The notes: generated by a model not told the origin, from the sequence alone. A stretch of DNA of 64,000 bases from Lucinisca nassula (GCA_963580285.1 OY757011.1:156663245-156727244), one strand, 5' to 3'. Counted from the stretch's first letter, positions 1 through 12,195 are shown. Made by a program: numbers and translations.

Positions 1-75
1 TCAAGTTCGGTTGGTTTCAGCCCTGCACAGAAGCATCGTGCAGCCCTATTTATTTTTCCAAGCTATGATGGTCAG
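1..75 (-). mobile_element. S2 SINE-like repeat, truncated by window edge
   Basis: ggtttcagccctgcacagaa and tgcagccctatttatttttc match the head of the S2 family in reverse. 76-319 holds nothing I recognise. Confidence 0.55.
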
Positions 76-319
76 TGCACACATGCATGTACAATTTTCA
101 AAGGCTGAATTCTTTATTTTAGCTGGTACTGATTTCAGGATAATATAGTTATTGTCTGGAGCAGAACAGATGGTGCTCTTTGGTATTGTACATGTACATG
201 CTTTTTTATGCATTACTGACACAGGAATTATAATTTGTATGATTCCATGATTAATTAATTTAATTTGGCCTAAATATCCCAAATATCATAATAAACCAGA
301 ATGTTTTCACAGAGGGAAA

Positions 320-904
320 CTATGTCCCCCACCATATCTAAAACAAAAACACCCATTTGACCTTGAAAATGAGGTCTTGGTCACCAAAATCTAATCAAGT
401 CTTTGGTAGGCTAAAATTCTCGAAATCATGGTCACCAGGTTGGTAGGTTGAAATGAGATATTGTACAAAGTTTGACCAATTTTTCATTCATTTGTCCATG
501 TGATTGCGTACAGAGAAGCTGTTTTTAGTCCAAAATTTAGTTTTTTGAGGCCCCTGCCCTTGAAAATGAGTTCAAGGTTACCAACATCTAACCAAATCTT
601 TGGTAGGTTGCAATGATATACATGTATTTGTTGTTCCAAGTTTGACCAAAATTCACTAATTTCACTGATACGTTTAATACTCTGAATAGTTAATAAGACA
701 GGGTGCAGACAAGCTATTGACTGTTTTTGGGGGCCTGGGACCATGAAAATGAGGTAAAGGCCATCAAAACCTAATGACTGTTTCGCGGTCAGAGTTAATT
801 CATTGGTGCAGGAGACATAGTGCTTCAAACAGGCTGCATTGATGCAACTTGGATCTGCATCAAAACCAGCATGTTGCCCTCCCCTTGGTAGGGGACATAA
901 TTCA
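320..904. mobile_element. P5: short hairpin-ended tandem-repeat element
   Basis: Left aaactatgtcccccacca is inverse to the right ttggtaggggacataatt. The interior has two to three diverged units built around ccttgaaaatgaggt...ccaaatctttggtagg. Same architecture as the other hairpin-ended families in the window, with its own termini. Confidence 0.5.
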
Positions 905-1028
905 AAAAGCTCAGAAAGTCATCAAATCTACATGGTGATGTATTAAAAAAAAAATAACCAATGACGCAAACTCCCTAAATACTGAACCAATGTTAACACC
1001 AACAAAACTTTGTAGGAATCATGGCCCA

Positions 1029-1397
1029 TCAACCCATTTTGTACCCCAAAACGGGTACCCTGGCAAACAGTGCAGGCCCAGATCAGATTCCGCAGAGCGC
1101 GGCGTCTGATCAGGGCCTACACTATTTGCAAAAAGCTCAGCCAGTTTCCAAATCAATTTTGAGGAAAACACAACCTGACACCCCTTAATTTTGAAATGGA
1201 CTCCTCCAGGGCCTGACAAATCCATTGCCCAGCTGCCCGGGACAAGTCCAAATTTTGGCTGGGCAAGTGATTTTTTATTTCACTTGCCCAGAAAAATGTA
1301 TAGAATATATAGGGAATATTGAAACTTGGATTTGTCAGGCCCTGCTCCTCCCATATATAATTAGGAGGAAGATTCCATTTGGTACAAAAAGGGTTAA
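1029..1397. mobile_element. piggyBac-like MITE, copy 1
   Basis: Ends AACCCATTTTGTACC and GGTACAAAAAGGGTTAA are inverted repeats, with TTAA at the right edge, the target preference of piggyBac-type transposases. The interior has a snap-back pair (gcaaacagtgcaggcccaga versus tcagggcctacactatttgc). It carries a nested 138-bp MITE at 1207-1344. Confidence 0.65.
1207..1344. mobile_element. Nested 138-bp hAT-type MITE
   Basis: Perfect 18-bp terminal inverted repeats CAGGGCCTGACAAATCCA, flanked by ctcctc on both sides (1201-1206, 1345-1350). CAGGG termini are typical of hAT-derived MITEs. The interior contains smaller palindromes (gcccagctgccc, cacttgcccag). Confidence 0.7.
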
Positions 1398-1821
1398 CCC
1401 ATTTATATGGGATACCCTGAAACTGGTCATTGGCAAACAGTGCAGGCTGAGATCAGACCCCACAGAACTTGGCGTCTGACATTACGAAAACACACCTATA
1501 TAAATACATTGTAAACTTTACCGCCGAAAATAGGAAAATTTTAAGCTGAAAAACTGATATTCTAACGAGTACCCACAATCTATATTTAAGAGCATAAATA
1601 AGAAAAAAAGGTTTACACCTATAAACCCCAGTTTTACTATATAAAAGTGTGGTTCAAGGGGTCAAAATTATATAGGCTTGTTTTCATGATGTCAGGCAAT
1701 AAGTTCAGATATTTTTAATCACTTTCTAAAACCAACTCAACCTACTACCCCCAAATATCAAAATGGACTCCAACTCTATATATTATAAGGCAGAAAATTC
1801 CAATCAGTACAAAAGGGTTCA
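1394..1821. mobile_element. piggyBac-like MITE, copy 2, abutting copy 1
   Basis: Begins at the TTAACCCATTT that also closes copy 1 and ends gtacaaaagggttc. The middle is interrupted by a second MITE (1480-1691) with inverted ends cattacgaaaacacacctat and ataggcttgttttcatgatg. Confidence 0.6.
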
Positions 1822-1956
1822 ACGTTTGAATAAAAGCCATTTTGGTTCTTTGAACACTATTTCCGTCTATTTGACAATGGCTTCAACCAGCAATGCACAT
1901 CAGTATTGTATTTGCTATTTGGGAAAGGGTGCCTCTCAGATGGGCTGGGATTACAG

Positions 1957-2296
1957 GTATACCACAGCCTCATTTTAACACGGTTTATTATAACACGGTT
2001 TTGGATATAACATGCTTTCAAGATGGATCCCAAAAATTGGTCATTTTTCTATTTAATCAATACATTTTTATTTGGATATAACACAGTTGTTTAACTAACA
2101 CGGTTTCTGTTTTGGACCCCATTAATAGTGTTTTTCTTTTTTGGTTTTGGTTTTACGGCCCTTTCAAGATTATTTCACTCATATCGAGCCGATCGTTAAT
2201 CAGAGGTGGGCGAAAAAAACACCTGACCTTCCGTTGCAGAACCTGGCGTCTCACATATGACCCATTAATAGTGTTATAAAGCGGTTGTGGTGTATT
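1957..2296. mobile_element. 340-bp MITE with terminal inverted repeats
   Basis: Left tataccacagcctcatttta and right taaagcggttgtggtgtatt are imperfect inverted repeats. The motif tataacacggtt recurs several times inside. No coding potential. Confidence 0.5.
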
Positions 2297-2960
2297 TCTG
2301 CGCATTAGACTTAGGCAATTTGGTAGAGAGATGGTGAGCCTTTTCAGTGGTTCTAATGCGGTATTTCCCTAATACATTTCAGATTTTAGCCCTTTCTACT
2401 GGATCCCTCTACTACAACATGATAACGGATAGAATGTACAAAATCGGTCTGTAATAAGGCAAAACCCAAAGCATGACACTGATTATTCAGATATACAGGA
2501 CAAAACAACTACACTTTATCCAAAAGGAAACATTACGTGAGCTAGGTAACTGAGAATGTGGTTGAAAAGTACAGTAAATAATAATCAACACATCCAGAAA
2601 AGAAACTAACAATCTTGAAGAACATAAGTTTTTGTATCATTAATGGGCATTCAACAGAGGGACCAGCTTTCTGAGAAATGGACCAAAAATTTGACATTTT
2701 TTGAGCTGACATTGTGGGGGATGGTCATTTATTAGAACATGGGCGTTAATTAAATTTTTATAGTAATTCATTACGACCCCTTGCTGAACTCTATATTTTG
2801 AAGTCCTGCTTGAATGTACTTTTAATGCAAGATTTCTGTGTCCTGTCAGATATTCACCCAATACCAGACAAACACAATAGATGGATTAGTAAGCTATAGT
2901 AAATTGTTATATACAAACCACTACCACAAGTCAAGAGATAAGCCAACATTGTGGTATACA
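2297..2960. other. Unassigned stretch
   Basis: AT-rich; no motif, splice-bounded exon or repeat end recognised. A decayed SINE-like tail (ttgatagggacataacacct in reverse) lies just after, near 3040-3070. Confidence 0.5.
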
Positions 2961-3159
2961 ATTCTTTTTCTTTTAGCCTTGTAGCTTTACCACCAGTAGC
3001 TACATGTAATGACCTTAACTTACCAGTCTTCTGTTTATGTCGAGGTGTTATGTCCCTATCAACATTATTTAGGTCACTGTCATGCCTTCTTTAAGCATGG
3101 TGAAATGTAGATGTTGTAATTTCCATCCGTTTGTTTGTTCATTAAGCTGTCAACATTTA

Positions 3160-3970
3160 CGATAACCTAGCATTTACTCTAATGTTAAAGTTGATTTCTC
3201 AACAACTATAAGAGCATCATTAATGATACTTGGTACAGACTTGCATCTAGGGATAGAAACTTTAACGCAAGCATACCTATTTGAACTATATTTCATGGTT
3301 CACTGACTTAAAAATTGAAACTATTGCGACCACCATAGCATTCACCCTAATGTTTAAGTCCAATTTCATTATCATTAATGATACTTGGTACAGACTTGCA
3401 ACACTTTACCTGGGATAGGATGGCAACTTTTAATGCAAACATCCATATTTGACCTTCACAAACATTTCATGGTTCAATGACTTTGGAAACCAATGGTGAC
3501 CATCCTACCATTCACCCCAATGTTAAAGTCCATTTCTCAAGATCTGTAAGAGCTTCATTAATGATACATTTTATAGACTTGCATCTACTGATGACTATTT
3601 TAATGCAAGCATCAATATTTGACCTTGACCTACATTTCATGGTTCACTGACTGTGAAATACTGCAACCACCCTAGGGTTCAACCTTATGTTCAAGTCTGT
3701 TTCTCAAGAACTTTTAGACCTTCATTCAGACTTGCAACTAGGGATGCCATATTTGACCTTGACCTACATTTCATGGTTAAATGACTGTGTGAACTACAGT
3801 GTCAACCCTAGCATTCACCCAAATGAATGTCAAGTCCATCTCTAAAGGACTATAAGAACTTGGTACAAAGTTGCATCTGGGATGACAACTTTAATGCAAT
3901 CATCCAGGTTTGACCTTGACCTATATTTCAGTAACTTTGCATCCCATAGGTGCAACATAGCGTTAGCCGG
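3160..3970 (+). repeat. Tandem array of about 168-bp units (H units)
   Basis: About five diverged copies keyed by agcattcaccctaatgttaa, ttaatgatacttggtacaga and gacctacatttcatggttca. A reverse fragment of the same family occurs near 9865-9950. Copies are too diverged for recent amplification. Confidence 0.7.
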
Positions 3971-3975
3971 ATTCT

Positions 3976-4208
3976 TATTGATGTTGCTTCTGATTTTGTG
4001 TGGCTTTTACCCGAACTTGAGATGGAATGACTTCTCAAGCCCTACTACCCAAAGAAACCACTAGGGTTTATGGAGCAGTCCAACTCGCAACACTTTACCT
4101 GGACAGGCTTAGACTTAAGTGGTTTACCAGTACTAAAGTTTGGTCAGTTTCATCTCTGCACAGAACCACCACGCAGCCCCATCTATTTCTCCAAGCCCCT
4201 ACAAGGGG
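3976..4208 (-). mobile_element. S2 SINE-like repeat, diverged
   Basis: Reverse copy of the roughly 270-bp family that ends gacgttaaacctcaaatcaa (complete copy with target duplication at 37858-38126). Recognisable blocks: tggcttttacccgaacttga, tttaccagtact, ccaagcccctacaagggggc. Confidence 0.65.
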
Positions 4209-4496
4209 GCACTTAACATACCAGTCAGCAATATTTTGGTTTAACATTTCAACTAAGGGTCATTTTGTGACATCTAGTGAAAGGATAAAGAGACATGTAC
4301 AGAATACAGATGGATGATAAGACTAGGGCAAATATGGAAAGAACTGAAAGTGGAAAAATACGAAGTTCTCTGCCCAACCTCAGCAAATATCATTTGAATG
4401 CACAATTGTCAAAAGGTTTTTAACACAGCCTCACCCAACTGCCACAAACAAACCAGTGAAATAACTTCTGCCATGTACAGCTTAGCATCCTGGGGG

Positions 4497-4760
4497 CCTC
4501 GATGGCTCAGACAGATAAACTTCTGACTGCTGATCAGGAGGATGTCGAGGGTTCCATCGCCACTGGGTCAGCAACATTCTTTCATGAGGTCTGATCATGA
4601 AATCTTTTCTATCGTCATTCCTTCCTTCCATTATTTACATAAGGGTAGTTGCTAGTTTCTGGCAAAAGGAGGTGCACTGGACTGGTCAACCGCAATGTAC
4701 ATGTATAACCCTGTCAAGGTGGTAGGTAAATGACTGGAACAGTGGTAGCTAGGCTGTTAA
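4497..4760 (+). mobile_element. Diverged tRNA-headed SINE-like repeat (S4)
   Basis: Head gcctcgatggctcagacaga with a box-B-like gagggttccatcgcc. The body shares cagcaacattctttc and ccttccttcc stretches with 11600-11850. Poor conservation; borders approximate. 4209-4496 has nothing recognised. Confidence 0.5.
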
Positions 4761-4940
4761 ACTCAAAATTCAAACCAAACTTTAAACCACAACCCTGACT
4801 TGATGGCATCATTTTCGAATATTTTTTTCTGATTCACATGAAATGCCAACCCGATTACTCAGAAAAATAAGAAAGACTAGAAAATTTATAACCTATATTT
4901 TGCAAACAAGCTTCCAGTTGTATTACAAACCATGCAATAA

Positions 4941-6060
4941 AACAAGAGGAACATGATGGTCCTATATCGCTCACCTGAGCTAAGAGATTTACAAGTGGGT
5001 CCCGGGGCGGGGCCATTTTTGGCCCAAGGTCTACTACAATACAAATCTATGTAAAACATGTGGGCCATTTCATTTCCCTATATAAACCTATGTTAAACGT
5101 GGCCCCAGAGCTATAATTTGAACAATCTTGATAGAGGTCCATTAGATGAAGCTTCATACCAAATATCAAAGATCTAGGCCTTTTGGTTTCAAAGGTATTC
5201 CCTATATTAGCCTATGTAAAACCCGGGACAGCGCGGCGAGGCCATTTTTGACCCCAAGGCAATAATTTGAACAATCTTGGAAAAGGTCCACTGGATGGAG
5301 CTTCATACTAAATATCAAAGACCTGGGCCTTCTGGTTTCAAACAAGATTTTTAAAGGTTTTCCCTATATAAAGCTAGGTATACCGAGTCGGCCCCCACGC
5401 GGGGGTATTTTTGGCCCCAGGGCTAAAATTTGAACAATCTTGGTAGAGAGCTACTAGATAAAGCTTCATACCAAATATCAAAGGCCTGGACCTTCTGGTT
5501 TCAGACAAGCAGATTTTTAAAAGTTTTCCCCTCTTATAAGCCTATGTAAAACCAGTGGGTCTCAGCATGGGGGCATTTTTGGCACCAGGGCTATAATTTG
5601 AACAATCTTAGTAGAGATCCACTAGATGAAGCTTGATACCAAATATCAAAGGCCTGGGTCTTCTGGTTTCAGACAAGAAGATTTTTAAAGATTTTCCCTA
5701 TTATAAGCCTATGTATAACGAGTGGGCCCCGGCACGGGTACATTTTTGGCCCCAGGGCAATAATTTGAACAATCTTGGTAGAGGACCACTAGATGAAGCT
5801 TCATACCAAATATCAGTTTCAGACAAGAAGAGTTTTAAAGGTTTTTTCTTATTTTCTCATTTTTGTTGAGTTTTGCATGGAATGAAATTCTTTGAACAAC
5901 TTTGGGAGAGGACCACCCAAAGATCATTTCTGCCAAGTTTGGTCAAAATTTGTTCAGTGGTTTATGAGATGTCGTTTAAAGGAATTGTGGATAGACGGAA
6001 GACGACGGACAGCGAGCGATCACAATAGCTCCCCACGGAGCCTGCGGCTCAGGTGAGCTA
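4941..6060 (+). mobile_element. P1 element H1 (A unit cargo)
   Basis: Begins acaagaggaacatgatggtc with cgctcacctgag, ends ctcaggtgagcta followed by an A run. Five to six A-type units (tataatttgaacaatcttgg, gatgaagcttcataccaaat, ctatataagcctatgtaaaa), then gacggacagcgagcgatcac before the 3' stem-loop (6027-6059). Confidence 0.75.
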
Positions 6061-6595
6061 AAAAAAAAAATAGTGTAAACATTGCTATCAGTTTCTAAGA
6101 TTAATGCTAATAGATGATAGGTCACAAAGTTTAGGTGAGCCTAACCACTAGTGGCAGGACAATTGAAATAAGAATCTTTACACTTTCATAGGGGACACTT
6201 TCATAGGGGTCCAGTTGGAATCAGAAAAAAAAATACATGTAGTTCTCAATGATGTGAATAAAATATAATATATTGTTGATTTATTAATCAAAATAATTAA
6301 TATCGCTACAGACCATGTATCTGTAAATGGCAACTTCATGTATATTATTCTCATGTTCTCAATCTGTTGGCTAGAAAATCATCTGATTCAGATACAATCT
6401 TCAGTCTGACTACTGAGATGTTTCAAGGATCTTAACTTGATAGAGCAGACAGAATTCTTTGCCTCAGGAGTTCTAGAAAAGACAGACTTTTCTCCCAATT
6501 TATTTATTTATTGCTTTTTGTTTTGTTTTTTCCTCTCATTAATAGTTTTTCCTGCAGGGATGACAGTAACCCAGTCTATATGTGAAAAAAACAAA
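6061..6595. other. Unassigned stretch
   Basis: Follows H1 (the A run after its end). AT-rich, nothing recognised. Confidence 0.5.
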
Positions 6596-6800
6596 ATGGG
6601 ATATTGGTAAACAGTGCAGGCCCAGATCAGGATCAGGACCTTCACTGTTTGTATAATGTTCAGCCATTTTCTATTTTCTAAAGGAATTTCTAAAAGTGAC
6701 ACAACTTGACACCCCCTTTTGAAATGCACTCATGCCAAACGGGTACGCTGGCAAACAGTGCAGGCCCAGATCAGACGCCACAGAATGCGGCGCAGAGCTC
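6596..6800. repeat. piggyBac-like MITE fragments
   Basis: Two partial copies of the same hairpin arm (taaacagtgcaggcccagat at 6607 and gcaaacagtgcaggcccaga at 6751), separated by the family's right-hand part (cttgacacccccttttgaaa). Neither keeps both termini. Confidence 0.5.
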
Positions 6801-7078
6801 TCGGAAATGCAGGATTCTGCGTATTTTATGCCAACTTTTTGCCGTTGTACGCTTAAAATTCACTATCGCCGATTCTTATGTACGCATGTTTTTATTGCGA
6901 CACGCGTCCAAAATTACAGAAGCGGTAAAATCAGATTATGCAACACCAGTAGAAGATCAAATGCGGCGCCGCTTTTGTGTTGAAAGCACACATGCCACAT
7001 ATTGCCAGGTATTTTTGCAAGTGGTCGGTTTGCGGCACGTGTTAAAAATGATTGCACCTTTTTAATCTCGCCGCGCTA

Positions 7079-7442
7079 ATCCCTGTGTGATTACGGATTA
7101 CAATTAATTAGTTAACTGTTTGATGTTAGCATGAACCATCAACGGATTAACATTAGTCGGTAAAATATCACATTTAGTTAAACCAGGGTTATGGCGAAGA
7201 CGATATAATTGACAAATTGCCAATGTCATGTATTTTCACGACTACACAATCATACTTTTTATCCCTGTGTGTTTACGGATTACAATTAATTAGTTAACTG
7301 ATTGATGTAAGCATGAACCATCAACGGATTAACATTAGTCGGTAAAATATCACATTTAGTTAAACCAGGGTTACGGCGAAGACGATATAATTGACAAATT
7401 GCCAATGTCATGTATTTTCGCGACTACACGATCATACTTTTT
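7079..7442. repeat. Tandem duplication of 182 bp
   Basis: Two copies starting ccctgtgtg (7081, 7263) and running through cggattacaattaattagtt and accatcaacggattaacatt to cacgactacac, differing at only a few bases. No ORF of note; 6800-7078 before it is unassigned. Confidence 0.85.
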
Positions 7443-7587
7443 ATCGCTCGGTCAAAGAGTGTTTCGATGTTTACTGGTGACATAAATGTCTGTAATTCTT
7501 CAAAATACAATCATTTTAACAATTACAGGAAGTCAGACTTAGTTAGGATGCTTCCCCTACGTATTTGTTCACAAAATTATGAGCTAG

Positions 7588-7822
7588 TGGCCCGCACACT
7601 AGTACTGGTAAACCGCTTAGAGGATCTAAGCCTGTCCAGGAACCGCGGTGCGAGGCGGACCGTCCATGCTAATAAATCCTATTGGTTTCATTGGGCGACA
7701 GGGCTTGAGATGTCATTTCATCTCAATGTCGGGTAAAAGTCCCTCAAAATTGGAAGCAACGTCTCCAAAATGACCTTTACAGTGTTGACGGGGACGTTAA
7801 ACCTCAAATCAAACAAACAAAA
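7588..7822 (+). mobile_element. S2 SINE-like repeat
   Basis: Blocks actggtaaaccgcttagagg, cattgggcgacagggcttga and gtgttgacggggacgttaaa with a caaacaaaca tail. The 5' head is missing or decayed. Confidence 0.75.
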
Positions 7823-7988
7823 CATGTACGTCCGAATTTGAAAGCACAAACATGGCTGTATAGAATGCTTCTTTTCAGATCTGGGTTTACATTATATCAG
7901 TTGTTATGCTAACACAACATGATTTTTATGATGTGGCATTATTTGGCTAGAAGTGTGAGAATAAATCGGAGCAACTGCATGTTTTTTT

Positions 7989-8026
7989 TTGGGGGGGGGG
8001 GGGGTTTTTTGGGGGGGGGGGGGGGA
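7989..8026 (+). repeat. Poly-G tracts
   Basis: Two G runs of about 16 separated by six T. Long G runs also occur at 11199-11227, 38655-38672 and 40017-40035, all on the plus strand. G-quadruplex potential; lengths may be affected by sequencing. Confidence 0.7.
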
Positions 8027-8344
8027 AGAGTGGGTTTTACTGGGGTATATATTATTTTCCTAATATTTCTACAAAACATCAGATTGTGGCTGCTTCTTAG
8101 ACACAGCAGTGAAATAGTTCTAACTAGTACCCACAATCTACACATCAGTTATTCATATGGATGTGTAGTCTGATAATAAGAAATTTTTGTCAATGTTCTA
8201 TGCGCAATCAAGATCAGAAAAGTAGAAGTAAAACAAAGATCAGGAATCGATACAATTAACTTACTCCACCCATCAAAGACACCAAAGGGAAAGAAACACA
8301 AACATTAAGCAACCAACTCCAACTAACTCCAACTTTTTATGTGG

Positions 8345-8420
8345 GAATCCAACTTATACCTGTGAATCCAACTTTTCACCTGTGAATCCAACTTTTCACC
8401 TGTGAATCCAACTTTTTACA
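8345..8420. repeat. 20-bp minisatellite, four copies
   Basis: Unit tgtgaatccaacttttcacc, with variant end copies. Confidence 0.8.
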
Positions 8421-8489
8421 AGGAAGGATTCCTGGAATCCTGTTTTCAAAATCCTAGTGAGAGCTCTGTGGTGTCTGATCAGGGCCTCC

Positions 8490-9861
8490 ACTGTTTGCTA
8501 AAAGTTCAGTCATGTTCCATCCTATAATTGTGCTTTGCATTTATTTGAAGTTTCATTAAATTATCTCAAACCGTTCGAAAGTTACAGAGCGGACACAAGT
8601 GTATGGTAAAAATAGCCATTTTCAATAATCAAAGGGCAATAGCTCTGAAAGTAGGAAAGCAAGAGTTATGGTTCATGTATTCTGCATGTTGTCTCATGGT
8701 GTTCAACATTCGTGTGGAGTTTCATGAAAATATGTCAAGCCGTTTAAAAGTAATGGAGAAGACACGGAGATGTTAACAGACACATAATTTACTATCTGCA
8801 AAGGGAAATAATTTACAATGTACATGTATGCAAACCAGAGTCAGCCTCGATAGCGCAGTGGTTAGTGCGTTCGACTTATGATCGAGAGGTTGTGCGTTCG
8901 AATCCGGCCACCGGTATCGAGGTGTGTCCTTGAGCAAGACACGTTATGACACTGCCCCACTCCACCCAGGTGTAAATGGGTAGCAGTGGTGTAAAAGCCA
9001 CTGCCTCTCTCTCGCGCTGCGCGTGAAAACACCCGGAATGTGTGTTCGAGAGCGATTCAATAAGCTTGAAGCTTTCATCGCAATCGAACTAAAATAAATT
9101 AGTATAAACTAAACCAGAGTTATGGTTCTTGTGTTCTGCCCATCCTATTATCTTGCTTTACATTTGTTTGAAGTTTCATGAAATTATCTCAAACGGTTTT
9201 AAAGTTACAGAGCGGACACAAGTGTATGGTAAAAATTGCAAGTTATAATATTCAAAGGGCAATAACTCTGAAAGTAGAAAAGCAAGAGTTATGGTTCACG
9301 TGTTCTGAATGTTGTCTCATGGTGTTTAACATTTGCATGAAGTTTCATGAAAATATGTCAAGCCATTCAAAAGTTACGGAGCAGACACGAAGATGTTAAC
9401 AGACACATAATTTACTATCTTCAAAGAGAAATAATTTAAGTATGTTCAAAGAGAAATAATTCATAAAGCATGCAAACCAGAGTTATGGTTCTTGTGTTCG
9501 GCCCATCCTATTATTGTGCTTTACATTTGTTTGAAGTTCCATTAAATTATCACAAACGGCTTGAAAGTTACAGAGCAAACACAAGTGAATGGTAAAAATG
9601 GCCATTTTCAATATTCAAAGGGCAATAACTCTGAGAGCAGGAAAGCAAGAGTTACAGTTCATGTGTTCTGCACGCCGTCTCATGGTGTTTAACATTTATG
9701 TGAAGTTTCATGAAAATATGTCAAGCAGTTTAAGAGTTAAGGAGCGGAAACGAAAATGTTAACAGACAGACAGACAGACAGATAGACAGACACACACACA
9801 AACACAGAGAAAAGACGAAAACTATATACCCCCATGGCATACTCCGTATCCTGGGGGTATA
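8490..9861 (+). mobile_element. P2 hairpin-ended element (copy a)
   Basis: Three to four units (gaagtttcattaaattatct, agagcggacacaagtgtatg, gggcaataactctgaaag, catgaaaatatgtcaagc), a cagacagacagacagatag microsatellite, and a 3' stem-loop tatacccccatgg/cctgggggtata (9825-9861). Left terminus not found. The tRNA-SINE at 8842 is nested. Confidence 0.65.
8842..9110 (+). mobile_element. tRNA-derived SINE with 10-bp target duplication
   Basis: Flanked by aaaccagagt (8832-8841, 9111-9120). The tRNA-like head cctcgatagcgcagtggtta has box B gtgcgttcgaatccgg. The middle (gtgtccttgagcaagacacg, cccaggtgtaaatgggtagc) resembles the conserved central domain shared by several animal SINE superfamilies. The end is an A-rich aactaaaataaat. 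Not a functional tRNA gene. Confidence 0.85.
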
Positions 9862-9989
9862 AATATCATTAATGAAGATCTTATAGTTCTTGAGAATTAA
9901 ACTCGACCATTAGGGTGAACGCTAGGGTGGTCGCAAATGTTGATGCCTTGACAAACGGATGGACGGACGAACAAAAAGATGGAAAACCG

Positions 9990-10674
9990 AACACCTATAT
10001 CTTGCCATGATAATAGCAGGGGCGACAAAAATAAGTTTACCCCTGTAAAACCACCTGACCTGCTGTTGCAGAACATGGCGCTTGTGTGCACTGAATGATC
10101 ACTATGCATAAACTTTCAACAATTTCTTGTATCACATGGAGTGGTTTCAAGTTTGTCCTCCAAGTTTATATTAAACTTTACTCAGAGTACCAGGTAACTG
10201 GGACCGTTTCTCGCGACTGTTTCTAGCGAGTCCACAAAATGCTGAGATTCGAAGCTTTATGTTCTTTTACCTGACCCAAACTGTATCCCTTCCTAACTAG
10301 AATTTTACTCCTGACAGAGACATTAATCAAGTGCATATCATTATGTGTTTATAACTTTCCTGAACAATCAGACAAATCTTCCAGCTAAAAGAACAGGTGT
10401 AAACACATGTCTGGCAGCAAGATTACAGCATGCCAGTTGAGGGAACTTCTGGTAAATTGGAATGCAAGACCAGCACAGACTCAGCATAGCTTGCACATCA
10501 ATTCATCATGGCAACATATTAGCTAAGTATTTTGTGATAATTGAAGGGAAGTTTTTGTCAGTTCTCCAGAGAAACCTATGTTGTGGGTATTCATTAGAAC
10601 TGCCTCGCTGAGGTTTATATGGAGAAATAAGGAAACCTATCCTTCAATTACATGTATCACAAACTAGAGAAAGC
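9990..10674. other. Unassigned stretch with a MITE remnant
   Basis: Mostly unique-looking. 10575-10625 has gttgtgggtattcattagaa, the core of the MITE nested at 1480 and 15297. Confidence 0.4.
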
Positions 10675-11198
10675 GACCAGTGGGTCACGTATACCCCCGG
10701 CCAGCGGCACCCTCTAATATATCTTTAGAGCTTAATTGTATGTAAAATGGAAGCTATAAGAATCTATAAATGTGCTTGTGAAAGCTAAACCAAAGATAAA
10801 ATCTCTATATGGACCAAGGGATTGAGGGCATCACAGTTACTGAAGGGGTGGGGGCATCAATCTTACTGAAGCAGCAGGGTTGGGTATACATCAATGAAAT
10901 GTTTGGACTGGTATGCAAGATCGATGCAAGTATCAATTGGATATGTCTTTGAGTTTAGGACATACAGGGATCTATAAACTTTGTCACAAAAATTCAACCA
11001 AATGTAAAATTTCTAAGTCTGTGACCTTGACCTGAAGGTCACTGTGGGGGTGGGACATGCATCAATGAAATCTTTAGACCAGTATGTAACTTCAGTGTAA
11101 GTATCAACTAAATCTATCAAAGGGTTCAGAAGATACAATCTCTTAGAAACTTTGACGTAAAACTTTAACCAAACATAAAATTTCTAAGTCTGGGGCCT

Positions 11199-11229
<31 letters not shown>

Positions 11230-11446
11230 ATGCATCAATGAAATCTTTGGACCAGTATGTAACTTCAGTGTAAGTATGAACTTAATGTATCAAAGGGTTC
11301 AGAAGATACAATCTCTTAGAAACTTTGACGTAAAACTTTAACCAAAATGTTAACAGACGGACAGACGGATGGATGGACGGACGAACAGATGAACGGCAAG
11401 ACGAAAACTATATACCCCCATAGCATACTTCAATGCCGGGGGTATA
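10675..11446 (+). mobile_element. P2 hairpin-ended element (copy b)
   Basis: 5' gtatacccccggccagcggc is inverse to the 3' ccgggggtata (hairpin 11411-11446). Three to four units of about 180 bp with different cargo from copy a (accagtatgtaacttcagtg, gggttcagaagatacaatct), a G29-type run at 11199-11227, then gacggacagacggatggatg. Confidence 0.65.
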
Positions 11447-11599
11447 AATACTTACCTTACATGTATAATCTGTTGTTTATGAGTGATGGTGATGTTTATA
11501 CAATGTAGCTCTCCAGTTGAGGAGGAGTCAAATAGAAGGTATTATTTTTCAATCCTGTGTCTCCTAAGAAGTTGCATTTTGAGGCCCCCCTCCTCCCCC

Positions 11600-11850
11600 C
11601 CCCACACACACACAGAGGCTTAGTCAAGATTCATGTCCAACTTGTGAGCAGGAGGCTGCAGGTTGGATTCCTGGCTTGGCAACATTCTTCCGTTGAGACT
11701 GATAACGAAATCCTTTATGACAACCTGATTCATTCTCTCCCTTCCACTGATTCAAGAAGGGCAGAAAGGCTCAAAGGCTTATGTACAAGTACAAGCTGGT
11801 CCAGGTAAAAGGTTCGTTAGGCAAATTGACCAGCTCAACATGACCTAATT
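11600..11850 (+). mobile_element. Diverged SINE-like repeat (S4)
   Basis: Relative of 4497-4760 (gcaggttggattcctggctt, ggcaacattcttccgttgag). Borders approximate. Confidence 0.4.
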
Positions 11851-11869
11851 ATTGTTCACTGGGCCATTA

Positions 11870-12195
11870 AATTCCTCAGGGATGAGTTTCAACCTACCAG
11901 ACCATGCCCTCAAACACATGAGATTTCAAATTATTGAAACCTTATCATCAGACCCTGATGGCCATAGGAGTACAAACCCCCTAAAAAACACACTCTCCGA
12001 CCGGTCGGGATTATTAAATGTTCAGGGATAGAGACAGGAAATTTTCAGCCATGTACTTTTCACATGAGTTTTAGATATGTTATTTTTCTGTTTTCTTCCT
12101 TGAAACATGTTGTGTGTACCACCCTGCTTGTTAGAAATACCTTGTCATGGTGATTCTAACCCTTATCCTGCTGAGCCAGGATATGCCTTATCTTT
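11870..12195. other. Unassigned stretch of PTEN intron 2
   Basis: No repeat or exon recognised; PTEN exon 3 was looked for here and not seen. Confidence 0.4.

Noticed and set aside
2995..3120. Apparent minus-strand exon ending in a gtaagt-like donor (cttacc at about 3018-3023)
   Set aside because: The coding part matches a decayed SINE tail (ttgatagggacataacacct), not PTEN exon 3.
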